Shown: in pieces, positions 36,239-47,580 of the stretch
How the letters are laid out: each line of letters begins with the position of its first letter
Numbering within the stretch: the first letter of the stretch is position 1
Source of the DNA: Cocos nucifera
Lineage: Eukaryota; Streptophyta; Magnoliopsida; Arecales; Arecaceae
Direction of reading: 5' to 3'
DNA: 64,000 nt
NCBI GenBank assembly: GCA_006176705.1
Contig: QRFJ01000055.1
Span: forward strand, 1,054,001 to 1,118,000
Position numbers and translations under genes: made by a program
The notes under the pieces: model-generated
Told to the model about the DNA's origin: nothing
What the model saw: only the letters and a program-made list of their open reading frames with translations
Database searches by the model: none

Positions 36239-37200
36239 CACCAGTTGATCAATTCTTGGCAAGGGATAGTTGTCTTTTGGGCAGGCCTTGTTTAAGTCTG
36301 TGAAGTCTATGCACATCCTCCACTTGTCATTTGCCTTCTTGATGAGGACGACGTTGGCAATTCAGTCTGGATAATGTACTTTTTGAATGAACTTGATTTT
36401 GAGGAGTTTGTCAACCTCGTCCGTGATGGCATTCTGCTGCTCCGGTGCGAAGCTACGCTTCTTCTGCTTTATTGGTCGATATTTGAGATCTAAAGCTAGA
36501 TGATATTCCATCACCTCTACATCAATCCTGGGCATATCCGCAGGTATCCAGGCAAAAATGTTAGCATTTCTTTGCAAAAAGGTGATGAGCTACTTTCTGA
36601 CTTCTCCCATCAGGTTAGAACCGATCTTAATAGTATGATGTTTATGCCCATCATTTAAAGGAATTGTAACAAGTTCTTTGATTGGTTCTTCTCGTTCTTT
36701 TGTCAAATCATCATGGGCATCAAGCCCATCTACTGGATAAAATTTCATCTACTTTTTTCTTTATAAAGTAATAGTGTAATAGTGCCACACAAGAGCTTGA
36801 TCTTCTCTAACTTTTTCAACCCCATAACTGATTGGAAACTTTATTTTCAAGTAATAGATCGAGACCACTACTTGAAGTGCATTCAAGCCTGATCGATCGA
36901 GAATGGCATTATAAGCTGAGGGAGCCTTCACCATCAAAAAATCCACCTCAGCCTTTGACTGCCTTAGGTATCGACATGCCATGAAAGATAAGATTATTAT
37001 TTTCTCAACTAGCACTGCATTGCCGGTGAATCCCACTAGTGGGAAAATCATTGGCCTCATTTCATTATCAGGTATGAATATTTTAGAGAATGCATCATAG
37101 AATAAAATATTAACAGAACTTTCATTATCAATTAAAATATAGCGTACATCATAGTTTGCAATATTTAAAGTTACTGCAATCACATTATTGTGCGAAAATT
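36239..37200 (-). pseudogene. Gypsy A protease and RT N-terminus
   Basis: Minus strand. The frame at 37183-36761 is a Gypsy aspartic protease (YILIDNESSVNILFYDAF, then PLVGFTGNAV and APSAYNAILDRSGLNAL). The catalytic D-T/S-G is D-N-E here. The frame at 36577-36362 (NIFAWIPADMPRID, then FAPEQQNAITDEVDKLL) leads into the RT fingers: IANVVLIKKANDKWRMCIDF, then the DLNKACPKDNYPLPRIDQ region ending at 36239. RT continues at 16703 after the Copia 1 insertion. Loss of the protease triplet alone would make the element inactive. Confidence 0.83.
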
Positions 37201-38900
37201 AAACCCCTTGAGCATCTTCTTCAATAAAAATAATGGGTTTTTCAGTTTGTTGCTTCTTCACCGACTTTGTCGATCCGCTTGCCTCCCCCCATCGATGTCC
37301 CCCATAGTGGTGTTGATTATTTTGAGTGGAGACCAATCTCCCTGTGGCTTGTCTCTCTGAGATGGCTCAGACTGGGGTAGGGCCCTTGGTCGATCTTTCC
37401 TTCTTTTCGATCAGTACCTAAGAAATCGATCCAGCCGACCTCTTCTGATTAGCTCCTTGATCTCATCTTAGAGTTGAATGCATTCTTCTGTATCATGGCT
37501 ATGGTCACGATGGTAGAGGCAATATTTGTTGGGGTTATGTCAGGATGGATGAGTCCTCATTCTTTTAGGCCTTAGCAATTGCTCTTTTATTTCCATCAGT
37601 AATTAGATTTTTGGAGCATTGAAAGAGGCATAGTTATGAAACCTTATGGATGGGGAGCTCCATCGTACCCTTTGGTATGAGCTCTTTGTCGATGAGCTTG
37701 GGGTGGAGTCCAAGCTCGTCGGCACTCAAGAGGAGTTCTAGAGCACGACCGAGCTTCACTCGACTTTGCAATAACTACAGGCTTGCTTGATTCATCCGTC
37801 TACCACTCTCTTGCGGCCTCTTCATCTTTTAACCAAAAGGTCTCTTCCGTTCGGGCATAATCTTCAGCTCAGATCAGCATGTCAGCAAAGTCTTGAGGAT
37901 ATTTCTTCTCCAAAAAAAAGAAGAGATCATTCTTAATTCTGGAGGCCATCCTTAAGTGCAGTCATGATAATAAATTGGTCCAAATTATAGACCTCTAAAA
38001 TAGCAACATTAAAATGATTAACATAAGCTCAGATGGACTCTCCTTTCTTTTGCTTGATGTTGATAAGAGAGTCAGAATCTTGCCATTGGCACTGGCTGCT
38101 AATAAAATGAGCCACAAATTCATGGCTCAGCTAATCGAAAGAAAAGATGGTACCCGATTTGAGGTTCGAGTATCAATTTCTTATTGCTTCTTTCATAGTA
38201 GAGGGGATAGCTCAATAGAGAATGGCATTAGGCATGACATGGAGCAACATCATTATTTTAAAAGCTTCAAGATGGTCGGCCGGATCAGTGGTCCTATCAT
38301 AATTCTTAAATTGAGGAAGCTTGAAGTTCGATGGGATAGGCTCCTGCATAATCCGAGCAGAGAATGGAGGGTCAGTGCAGATGTCATCATTGTGGATTGG
38401 GGTAGTGTGATAGAGATTCTCAATCCATTGATTCATTTCTTGGAGCTTTTGATTGAGGGTATCATCTCAATCATGAATCTCAGAGGATTGTCGGCTGTAA
38501 ATGGGGAGAGTCTCTCTAGGAGAAGAATCATGATCAGAATAGAAACTCTCTGCTTTGCTTCTTCTTTCCAGGGGTTACCAACTTGCTTGCCCAGGTGGGC
38601 CTTCTTTATGCCAGTTCTTGATGATCCGATAGGGGTCTCTGCAACTAAGCTAGTATCGAAGGCTACTGCATGACCTACACCATCTCGATGAGGTCTCTAA
38701 CCTATTGCATCAGCAAGTTAAACTACTCTAAATCCACCATGGCTGCTAGTAGGGTTGAGGTGTCGAAAATGGGGTTGGAGCAAACGGATCTAGATTAGAT
38801 CTGACAGTGGAGGTAGTAGATCATTGAGTTGTAGCCTTTCTTGGCGGTATTTTACAGGAACAAGGATAGATCAGAGAAAAAAGAGCTAAAGAATAAGATG
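37201..38900 (-). pseudogene. Gypsy A gag
   Basis: Minus strand. The capsid region is clearest at 38436-38212 (PPFSARIMQEPIPSNFKLPQ, then TDPADHLEAFKIMMLLHVMP), a Retrotrans_gag domain. Downstream in shifted frames come the KKYPQDFADML and YARTEETFWLKDEEAA segments (about 37990-37780). It is homologous to the Gypsy B gag at 46443-47580 but clearly diverged. The 219-residue open frame on the plus strand at 38014-38673 is its complement and not a gene. Confidence 0.8.
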
Positions 38901-38953
38901 AAAGAAAGAAGATGAACTTCGACTTATCTGTCCTCATTAGGATTTCCTTCAAC

Positions 38954-38966
38954 TGGTATCAGAGCC
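38954..38966 (+). promoter_or_regulatory. Primer-binding site of Copia 2
   Basis: TGGTATCAGAGCC, a perfect initiator-methionine-tRNA type PBS, two bases after the LTR end at 38951. Confidence 0.9.
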
Positions 38967-40801
38967 ATGGTTCTAAAATTGTTTAGAGCTGATTTTAATT
39001 TTATTTTAATTAGAAATAAAGTGATTTCAGATGTCACATGAGATGTGATCAGATCTGAAATCAGAAAAATTAAATTAAATGATTTGGATCTAAGAACATG
39101 AAGATATGCATGACTAGTTCTAGAATAGATAGTTCTATAGAATAGTTTGCATGTTTTTAATTTAATATGATTAAATCATATTTTAGATCCTCTTATTTAC
39201 TATTTTCTGATATTATAATTTATAATAACATCTGATAAAACAACAAATAAAAATTATTTAATTTTAAATATCATATAAGATATGATAATGCATGACTAGA
39301 CTAGTTGTAGAATAGTTCTACATAATTATCTAGATTAGAATTTATTTTGATTAGATCAATTTAAATCTAATTTTTTAGATTATTATGTGATAATTTAGAT
39401 CTGAAAACATGCATGAATTGATACATGAGATGTATGCAAAAATATGCCATTGATTAGATCTAAATTTGTATATGAGATATATGATATAGATCTATAACTA
39501 TTTTGTAGTATTTACATGTTCCTGATTAAGGCGTTCCTCTTGGCCGTCCGGTCATAAGAACGAAGAAGGTTAAAGGCCCTCTCTTCTCATTCGATGGGGT
39601 TTCTTATGACGTGTAGGGGTGCTGCGTGTTTCGTCCTTAATCAGAAACCCAAAACTTACTTTCTGCAAAACCCTAGATCCTGAAACCCTAGGATTTATTG
39701 TGCATATTTTATTTATGAACCCAACTTAATAAGAATTAAGTTTATGGAATATTAATTAGGTCTAAAATTGAGAATTTCAGATCTAAGACATATTCATAAT
39801 ACTGGGTTCGGGCTTGGGTAGCTCAATTAGGTCTAAGCGGTTGATCAAATTGAATCAAGAGTTGGTTAGATGGGATCAACAAATGCTTAAATTGACCAGC
39901 CTAATAGGATTAAGTCTGGGTCAAGATCGAGTCACGATCAAGCAAGACCTAATTAGGCTCAGAGGTTAGAGTCTGGATTGTAGGCTAACCCAATTGGTTC
40001 TGACTCAACAATTTGGTGTCTAAGGTAAGTTTGGCACAGACGACCGACTGGTTTTTAATTGGAAGCTACTCGATCTGAATGCGTTCTTGTGCGAGTTTAA
40101 CGGCATATTCCTTCCACCGGTCTCACTTACCTGGCCATATCTGTTGACACAGTTCTGATCTGAGGTGGTCAATAATCCGAGCTGAACCCATGCCACTAGG
40201 TTAGTCATAATTGTTATGACTAAGCCAAGTCTAGTTTAATGAGACCTGAATCAATTCTCCTAAGGAAAAGATTAAGTCCGAGGTCTTCCACCATTGTAGA
40301 CGTGCGGGCCCTTCCCGGGGTTGATTGTTCTCGGCTGGATACAGTGGCTCAGTTGCACCGGGAAGACGCAACCATGTCTATTAGGCATTGGATGCTATGG
40401 GCTGGAGGATGAGTTGGGCTCAATATTTTGGATACGGTGAGAGACCAATTAGGAACCCAGTCTATGCAAATGGTGGGTCTGACTTAACTAAGGAGTGGAT
40501 CAATATTCCGGATACGGTGAGATTCATGAATTAGAGACCAAGTTTGGGTGCACCATGATTAGAGAATCATTGAACAAGAGTTGTTCACTCATTGGCTAAC
40601 CCATCACCAATAACTGTTAGGTGAGGTGATGAGTCAGTTGGTGAGACCGCACCACCCACTAGAAATCATAAATCATGGAGATTTTCGCATCTCTACAGAG
40701 GGAGTGTAGGGATCCGAGAAAATAGTGGGAGCTAATTTGTTTAAAAATAAAATCCCTAAACAAATTGGTCAAGTCAAAATTACAGTATCTAACTAGAATC
40801 T
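38967..40801 (+). other. Untranslated leader of Copia 2
   Basis: About 1.8 kb with no long frame, positioned like the 2-kb leader of Copia 1. No tandem structure or RNA gene is seen. Confidence 0.5.
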
Positions 40802-41699
40802 TTGACTCTCTACAGGAAAATATCTGCGTCCAACCCACTGGCACGTATCCTAGACACACATAGACTGACTGGACCCAATTATAAAGATTGGCTCAGGAAC
40901 TACAAAATTATTTTGGGTTCAGAGAAGTTAACACATGTTTTGGACCAGGACCCTCCCACCTTACCAGCTCGTCCATCCACTGAACAGAGAGCGTCTCTGG
41001 AAAAATGGATTGACGAAGATAATAAGGCCAGATACTACATGTTGGGCTCGATGTCTGATGAGCTCCAGCGCCAACATGAAGATATCGGGACTGCTCGCCA
41101 AATGTTGGCTCACCTGCAGGAGATGTTTGGTGAACAGAGTCGCGCAGCCAAATATCAAGTCACGAAACGACTTTTTAAGGCTAAGATGCGTGATGGGCAG
41201 TCAGTCCAAGATCACTGTCTGACAATGATCAAGGACATGGAAGAGCTTGAGAAGCTCGGTGTGAAGTTGGACTTGGATCTGCAGAACGATATTATTCTGC
41301 AATCCTTGACTGATGCATATGGGCAATTCATCATGAATTACCACATGCATAAACTTCAAAATTCCTTGGCCGAAGTTGATGAATATGCTGGTTACCGCTG
41401 AGCTTTCTATGAAAGGTTCTAAAGGCTCAGTTCTTGCTATGGAACGGACTTCTTCCAAAAGAAAGTCTTATGGAAAGAAAAAGAAGTCTGTGAAAAAGCA
41501 AAAGGTAGAAGGATCAAAGAAGAAGAAGGCAGAACCGAAGAAGAAGGTCGATGGCAAAGGAAAGTGTTTCCATTGCAACAGCGACGGCCATTGGAAGCGG
41601 AACTGCCCTACTTACCTGGCCACCCTGAAGAACAAGAAGGAAGGTCCTTCTGGAGGTATGCTCATTATTCGAGCAAAACGTGAATGCCAAACGACCTAG
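40802..41699 (+). pseudogene. Copia 2 gag with zinc knuckle
   Basis: Frame 40802-41401 (199 residues) is a Copia gag: ARILDTHRLTGPNYKDWLRN, YYMLGSMSDELQRQHED, LFKAKMRDGQSVQDHCL and FIMNYHMHKLQNSL. A frame change near 41390 leads into 41376-41699. That frame is Lys-rich and carries a perfect CX2CX4HX4C zinc knuckle (CFHCNSDGHWKRNC, about 41567-41608). After KNKKEGPSGGMLI at about 41670 the protease is missing, and sequence jumps to the NAKRPRDSPND segment. Confidence 0.85.
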
Positions 41700-42760
41700 G
41701 GATAGTCCAAATGACAGATATCTATGGCACCTGAGATTAGGTCATATAGCAGAAGATAGGATTAACAAATTGGAGAAAAATGGGCTATTGAGTCCATTGA
41801 CTTTTGAGTCATATCCAACTTGTGAATCTTGTCTTCAAGGCAAAATGACTAAACTCCCTTTTGTTGGACATGTGGAGAGGGCCACAGATCTCCTTGCCCT
41901 AGTACATACTGATGTGTGCGGCCCATTTGATGTGCCGGCTAGAGGCAATTTTGTCTACTTCATTACCTTTACCGATGATCTGTCTAGGTATGGGTATGTG
42001 TATCTTATGAGACACAAGTCTGAAGCCTTTTGAAAAGTTCAAAGAATTCAGACATGAAGTAGAAAAACAAACTGGAAAACCCATTAAGGTTCTTCGATCA
42101 GATCGAGGAGGTGAATACCTTAGCCGGGAATTCCTAGACTATCTTAAGGAAAATGGCATAGTCTCTCAATGGACTCCACCAGGAACACCTCAACTCAACG
42201 GGGTTTCAGAATGGAGAAATCGGACTCTATTGGATATGGTTCGATCCATGATGAGCTTCACAGACCTCCCTAGATTTTCTTTGGGGACATTCATTATTAA
42301 CTTCAATCTATTTACTGAATAGGGTTCCCTCTAAAACCGTTCCTACCACACCGTATGAGATATGGCACGGTAAGAAACCAAGTCTGAGTCATCTCAGAAT
42401 TTGGGGTTGTCCGGCTCATGTCAAAAGACAACAAGTGGACAAGTTAGAGTTTAGGTCCTTTAGAGCTCGATTCATAGGATATCCTAAAGAGTCATTAGGA
42501 TACTATTTCTACATTCCAGAAGACCACAATGTGATTGTGAGTCGACATGCCATATTTCTTGAAAAATAGTTTATTCAAGATAGCGGCATTGGAAAGCAGA
42601 TTAAGCTTGATGAGAAAGTCTCACAAGCAGAACGAGCTAAGGACCAAGTGGAACCAAATCAGGTTGAGCCAATAAGAACACTACCTCCTCCACCTCGTAG
42701 ATCGGAAAGAGTTTCCCGTCCCCCTGAAAGATACTTAGGTATTATTTCAGAGGATAGAGG
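41680..42760 (+). pseudogene. Copia 2 GAG-pre-integrase and integrase
   Basis: Frame 41680-42033 carries the pre-integrase motif DRYLWHLRLGHIAEDRINKL and ESCLQGKMTKLPF, then VHTDVCGPFDVPARG with the first catalytic Asp. A one-base excess in a T run near 42027 shifts the frame. The next piece has SDRGGEYLSREFLDYLKENG (second Asp) and QLNGVSEWRNRTLLDMVRSM (Glu). A second shift near 42275 leads to LLTSIYLLNRVPS, LSHLRIWGCPAHVKR and a Pro-rich linker. All three D, D, E residues are present. The shifts sit in short homopolymers, so sequencing error cannot be excluded. Confidence 0.82.
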
Positions 42761-42762
42761 AA

Positions 42763-43668
42763 ATGTTCCTCATAGGTAATGGTGCTCATGGTGATGATCC
42801 CAAAACCTACAACGAGGCGATATCAGATATCGACTCCGAGAAATGGCTTGAGGCAATGAAGTCAGAAATTGACTCGATGCACTCAAACCAAGTCTGGACC
42901 TTGGTAGATCCACCAGAAGGTATAGTACCTATTGGGTGTAAATGGATCTTCAAGAGAAAGATTGGTGCAGATGGGAATGTGGAGACATTCAAGGCTAGAC
43001 TGGTGGCAAAAGGTTATAGTCAACGCGAAGGCATTGACTATCAGGATACCTTTTCCCCGGTAGCTATGCTAAAATCCATCCGCACATTGCTTGCTGTTGC
43101 AGCCTATTTCGATTATGAAATATGGCAAATGGACGTGAAAACGGCATTCCTAAATGGATATCTTGAGGAAGATATCTATATGGAACAGCCGCTAGGTTTC
43201 ACATCCAGTGATACTGATCACAAGGTTTGCAAGCTGCAAAGGTCCATATATGGACTTAAGCAAGCATCTCGGAGCTGGAACACTCGTTTCAATGATGTGA
43301 TCAAAAAGTTTGGTTTCATCAAAAATGAAGAGGAACCATGTGTTTTCAAAAGGGTCAGTGGGAGCGCTGTTGTCTTCCTCGTATTGTACGTGGATGACAT
43401 CCTCCTTATTGGGAATGATATTCCCATGTTGACATCAGTCAAGATGTGGTTGTCCAAGGAATTCTCCATGAAAGACCTAGGTGAAGCATCCTTTATTCTA
43501 GGAATTAAGGTCTATAGGGATAGACCGAATAGGATGCTAGGACTTTCACAGAAGATGTACATAGAGGAAGTACTAAAGAGGTTTAGTATGGAAAACTCTA
43601 AGAGGGGATTAATACCCTTCAGACATGGTATTCATCTTTCCAAGAAGATGTGCCCCAGCACACCTTAG
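42763..43668 (+). CDS. Copia 2 reverse transcriptase, long open frame
   Basis: A 301-residue uninterrupted RVT_2 domain. Motifs: VWTLVDPPEGIVPIGCKWIF (about residues 46-65), AKGYSQREGIDYQDTFSPVA, DYEIWQMDVKTAFLNGYLEE, VCKLQRSIYGLKQASRSWN, and the catalytic YVDDILLIGND (about residues 211-221). It then continues to FSMKDLGEASFILGIKVYRD. The Met at 42763 is internal to what was a polyprotein and not a natural start. It ends at a TAG at 43666; the frame continues after it at 43681. In a live element it copies RNA into cDNA within cytoplasmic particles. Integrity suggests recent activity or mobilisation. Confidence 0.88.
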   Translation: MFLIGNGAHGDDPKTYNEAISDIDSEKWLEAMKSEIDSMHSNQVWTLVDPPEGIVPIGCKWIFKRKIGADGNVETFKARLVAKGYSQREGIDYQDTFSPVAMLKSIRTLLAVAAYFDYEIWQMDVKTAFLNGYLEEDIYMEQPLGFTSSDTDHKVCKLQRSIYGLKQASRSWNTRFNDVIKKFGFIKNEEEPCVFKRVSGSAVVFLVLYVDDILLIGNDIPMLTSVKMWLSKEFSMKDLGEASFILGIKVYRDRPNRMLGLSQKMYIEEVLKRFSMENSKRGLIPFRHGIHLSKKMCPSTP

Positions 43669-43680
43669 GAAATAGAACGC

Positions 43681-44145
43681 ATGAGCAAGATCCCTTATGC
43701 TTCTGCAATAGGGAGCCTCATGTATGCCATGCTATGTACACGACCTGATATAGCCCATGCTGTGAGTGTCACAAGCAGATATCAGTCAAATCCAGGTGAA
43801 GAACACTGGACTTCTGTGAAATGTATCCTTAAGTACTTGAGAAGAACTAAGGATATGATGTTGGTCTTTGGTAACGGAGAACTCCAAGTCCAGGGATACA
43901 CAGACTCGGACTTCATGTCCGATATAGATGATCGAAAGTCGACATCTGGCAGACTGTTTGTGCTGGAAGAGTTCCAAGCAAACGGTGATACCACCTCATC
44001 CGCGATTACCTCGAGAAAGGTTACGTTGAGGTCAAGAGAGTCAACTCCACAGATAATGTGGCAGACCCACTTACAAAGCCGTTGGGCCAGCAGAAGATCG
44101 AAGCCCACCTTGAGAAGATGGGACTTAGACTTGTAGCCAATTGGC
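43681..44145 (+). pseudogene. Copia 2 RT tail and deleted RNase H
   Basis: From 43681 the reading is IPYASAIGSLMYAMLCTRPD, RYQSNPGEEHWTSVKCILKY and YTDSDFMSDIDDRKSTSGRL, the RT connection and first RNase H strand. After LFVL (about 43965) the domain is cut. The sequence resumes in another frame at DYLEKGYVEVKRVNSTDNVA, the usual polyprotein C-terminus, ending at the TAG near 44148. The deletion takes most of the RNase H catalytic residues. A PPT-like purine run (GGACAAGTGGGAGA) follows immediately before the LTR. Confidence 0.8.
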
Positions 44146-44164
44146 TTTAGGACAAGTGGGAGAT

Positions 44165-46437
44165 TGTTAGATATATGTGCCCTAGAAGCCAGAATTGGCT
44201 GACACTTGTAATACACTTCTAGGGGCAAAATTATAATTTTGACTATAATTAATAAAATGGGTTATTTTCTATCACATATGTGTATTTAGTGTCTGTGATA
44301 CATCCTTTGAGTTAATGGTAATGATAATTCATATTTTCAAGAGTTGAAAATTTAAGACATGAATAATCATTATTAACTCATAAACATGCTCCCGACCATA
44401 GGATCATCACGAGGATGGTGATTGATCCGGAAGGTTGGTGTACAATCGCTTCTCTTTAGTAGATGAGTCTTGAGTCTACGGTGTGGAGACACCGGAGCGA
44501 GAGTACAGGTACTCGTTAGAGAACGAGGGCACTGAGCGTGACCACCTCGAGTAGTCATTAGGAAGTCTACCTTCTCGTCAATGACTGACTCGATGCTGCA
44601 GTAGTGTGTCTGGTTCTTTGACCTGAGATGCATCGGCAGTTCACCTTGAGGGTGTTATAGTTTGACTACACCATTACTCGGTCTCCTAGCCATATGGAAC
44701 CCTGAGGTGTATGTTGGCTATAGCATGTTCATTGTAGGAACTGGATTGCATCAAGATGGAATCTATCTACCTCGGTGGTAGAGGAGCAGCCCTATGATGA
44801 TCATGAGAATCAAGTCCAGAAATCCATGGCCATGGTAGAGTGAAATAATAGAAAGAGTTTCTATTTAGATTTTCACATTGGACTCGAATCGAATGATTAC
44901 ATCATATGACAGAGACTAGGGTTTGACGAGTTCACCTTAACCCTAATCTGATCGGGGCTCAAGATAGAAGAACTTAATCACACAGGTAGCTGCACCAAGA
45001 GGTTCGCATTCAGCTCTGATGGGTTGCCACCATATACTGCTAGGTGTCACTGGTGGATTTTGGGAGCAATTAGAATGATTTAGATGATCGATCATTCTAG
45101 CTGTTCGAATCAGAAGAGTTCTGATCCATCGAAAGGAGTTTCGATGATGTCTATGATAGAGATCATGACATATCCCATTACCATACAGAACTGAACCTAA
45201 CTGGGTCACACAAACAAGGGTTTGAATCTGGTGATCATCAATTGAACTGATCTAGTTCAATTGATCTGAATGAGATTCAATTAGGTTCAAGGAAATCGTG
45301 CTAGCACTCGATTGAACCTAACGTTCTTCTTTTACTATCATAAATAAGTTGTCCTGACTGAGCCAAAGGAGTTTGTGCTCAATCAGAGGCCTTCATATGG
45401 TCTGACTGGAGGTTGTCCAAGTCAGAATAGGTTGTCTTATTTGTAAGACATTACCTGCCATTTTTGGTCACCTGCCATTTCTTGTTCTTTGACTTTGGTC
45501 AAAAGTCTACCTTTGACTGGTCAAACGTTGACCATTCACCCTTTGACTTTTGACCACATGTCATGCACCTATTGGAGAGCTGGTGGGGGCCTGTCCCCCT
45601 GCCAGAACCTGGCAAGGAGAAGGGCGCACGCCAAGGGTGGCGTGAGCCCAAGTAGGAGGCGCCTTAGGAGTCCTTGTTGGACAAGGACTCCACCTCCCTT
45701 TTGGATTCCAATCAGAGTTCTACTAAGAATCCAGTTTGACTGGTCTTAGGCGCCCTCTAAGGAGGAATCCAGGGGTCTCTATTCCAACCAATCAGATTTA
45801 GATCTGATTTCACAAAGGGTTGTGATTGGTTGAGAGGAAGAGGAGTTGGATCACAAGAGGTCTATAAATAAGACCCTGCGCCCAACCCTAATTCCAATGC
45901 TATTAGACACGCCCCAAGGCTGCCTCTCCCCTCCTTCTCCATGCCATAGCTCTCTTCTCCCCTTGCTCTCCACGTCCAAAAGGTGTTTTGGACTTTGGTT
46001 GGTGCGATTCAGATCAAGGAAAGGCGATCAAAAGCAAGAAGGCTGCGCTGCTGCAAAAGGATGACTGCAGATCTTCAAAAGAGTTTTGAAGATCCTCCAG
46101 ATCAGATTCAGATCTAATTTTTGGAGGTGTGATAGAGAAGAAGAGGATCTCCAGATCCAACCCGAGTGGATACCGGTAGAGGCCAGGCGCTTGCGTGGCT
46201 AAGATCCAGAACCTTCCGCTGCAATCAGGATCATCTACAGGATAATAGGATTACCCAAATCAGGTAAATTGAATTTGATTTAATTTATCTTATTTTATTT
46301 TATTTATTAAAATAATAAGAAACAGATCTAAAACATATCAAGATCTGATTGAGATCAAGAGAAAAATTTTTGAAATATATCTCTTGATCTAATCAGATCT
46401 GGACGAACCTGGATCGGGAAATCAGGATTTCCCTTCA
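44165..46437 (+). repeat. 3' LTR of Copia 2 (2273 bp)
   Basis: Begins TGTTAGATATATG after the purine tract and ends CCCTTCA before GGTTA. A 9-bp perfect inverted repeat near the start (44180-44188 with 44216-44224) resembles in place the stem-loop of the Copia 1 LTR. The partial copy at 34709-35939 matches its second half. Confidence 0.88.
45785..45870 (+). promoter_or_regulatory. Copia 2 LTR promoter: paired CCAAT boxes and TATA box
   Basis: CAACCAATCA at 45785-45794 and its exact complement TGATTGGTTG at 45823-45832 form two opposed CCAAT boxes. TATAAATA follows at 45863-45870. The same three elements are conserved in the LTR fragment at about 35305-35386. This is the expected layout of an RNA polymerase II core promoter at the U3/R border. 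Transcription start is inferred about 30 bases after the TATA box. Confidence 0.65.
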
Positions 46438-46442
46438 GGTTA

Positions 46443-47580
46443 CACTCGGAGGGAGTTTGTGAGCGTGGTCGAACTTCATTCGACCCTCTATCAGCTGTGG
46501 GTTTATCAGACTCGTCTGCCTGTTGCTCTCCTATGGCTTCCTCATCTTTCAATTTGAAGGCTTCTTCCATTCGAGCATATCCCTCAGTCCGAGCTAGCAG
46601 ATCGGTAAAGTCCTTAGGGTACTTCTTCTTCAGAGAGAATAGCGAATCATTCTTCAAAAGGCCACCCTTAAGTACGACCATTCCAATAGACTGATCTAGG
46701 TTCTGGACCTCCAATGCAGTAGTATTAAACTAGATGATGTAAGCTCGGATAGCTTCTTCCTTCTTCTTGATATTCATTAGAAAATTTGAACCTCGGCGTG
46801 GATGTCAGCTGCTGACGAAGTGAGCCACAAACTGATGGCTCTTCTGATCAAAGAAGAAGATCTTACCTGGCTTCAACATCGAGTATCAATTTTTTGCTGC
46901 TCTCTTTAAGGTAGATGGAAAAGCTCGACATAAGATGGCGTCTGATGCACCATGGAGTAGCATCATGATCCAAAAGGTCTTCAGATGATCGATCAGATCA
47001 GAAGTTCCATCGTAGCTTTCAAATTGGGAAAGCTTGAAGTTCGACAGAATGGGCTCTTGCATAATTTAGGAAGAAAAAGGAGGGATCGGTGCGGACGTTG
47101 TCATAGTAAGCTGGGGCGACATGGTGGAGTTTCTTAATTCGCTAGTCCATCTTTCATAGTTTTTTATCGAGGACGTCATCTCGATCATAGATCTTGGAAG
47201 GCTTCCGACAGTAGATGGGGAAGGTCTCTTCTGGAGAAGAATCACGATCCGAATAAGGATCCTCTGCTCCTTATTTTTTCTTCCCAAGGGCGACAGGTAT
47301 GCTAACCCAAGTGCTTTTTCTTGGGACCGATTTTTGACATTCCGATGGCATGTTTCCTAGCAGAATCGCCATCGAAGGTAGCCGCATGGCCTGCACTATT
47401 TTGGTGAGATCTTGAACTTGCTGTATCAGTAGGTTAAACTGCTCCAGATCTACCATGGCCGTCGGTGGAGGAGGAGATTGAAGCATCAATGATGGAGCAA
47501 AAATGGATGGATCTGGCTAAGATCTAACAGCAGAAGTAGTAGATCTTTGAGTAGTCATCTTCTTTGGAGACATTTCTTAA
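46443..47580 (-). pseudogene. Gypsy B gag, truncated
   Basis: The minus-strand start MSPKKMTTQRST is near 47573, followed by VDLEQFNLLIQQVQDLTKIV (frame 47489-47271). The capsid region comes in shifted frames, and the open frame 46714-46355 reads LKGGLLKNDSLFSLKKKYPK, then TEGYARMEEAFKLKDEEAIG. Homologous order is seen in Gypsy A gag at 37780-38000. The gag is cut at about 46440 by the Copia 2 LTR; codons beyond that in the open frame are LTR sequence, not gag. Confidence 0.75.

Larger units (their letters stand above)
4267..38937 (-). mobile_element. Gypsy A, Ty3/Gypsy element split by two insertions
   Basis: Minus-strand segments at 36239-38900 (gag, protease, RT start), 16315-16703 (RT core) and 8160-10540 (RT end, RNase H, integrase) are consecutive parts of one Gypsy polyprotein. 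Removing the inserts at 10541-16314 and 16704-36233 with one TSD copy each rejoins the RT frame within conserved RT segments. To the left follow a 180-bp tandem array and an antisense coiled-coil ORF region. An antisense ORF between pol and 3' LTR is known from the Tat lineage, so I infer Tat-like. Neither LTR is seen: the right end stops at 38937 against Copia 2 and the left end meets the LTR of element D. Many in-frame stops show it is dead. Confidence 0.8.
38938..46437 (+). mobile_element. Copia 2, non-autonomous Copia element
   Basis: Plus-strand Copia element with PBS, leader, gag, integrase, RT and a full 3' LTR. Two internal deletions remove the protease and most of RNase H, so it could not transpose alone. 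Only the last 12 bases of a 5' LTR (38940-38951) precede the PBS, directly joined to Gypsy A. On the right it abuts Gypsy B gag. Its longest frames (199 and 301 residues) are open, so it is younger than Copia 1, to which it is closely related throughout pol. Confidence 0.85.

Noticed and set aside
38014..38673. 219-residue open frame on the plus strand
   Set aside because: It is exactly complementary to the Gypsy A gag (Retrotrans_gag motifs on the minus strand) and has no domain of its own.
42033..42060. Programmed frameshift in the Copia 2 integrase
   Set aside because: The shift lies in a T run with no slippery heptamer or structure evident, and further shifts occur downstream; mutation or sequencing error is simpler.
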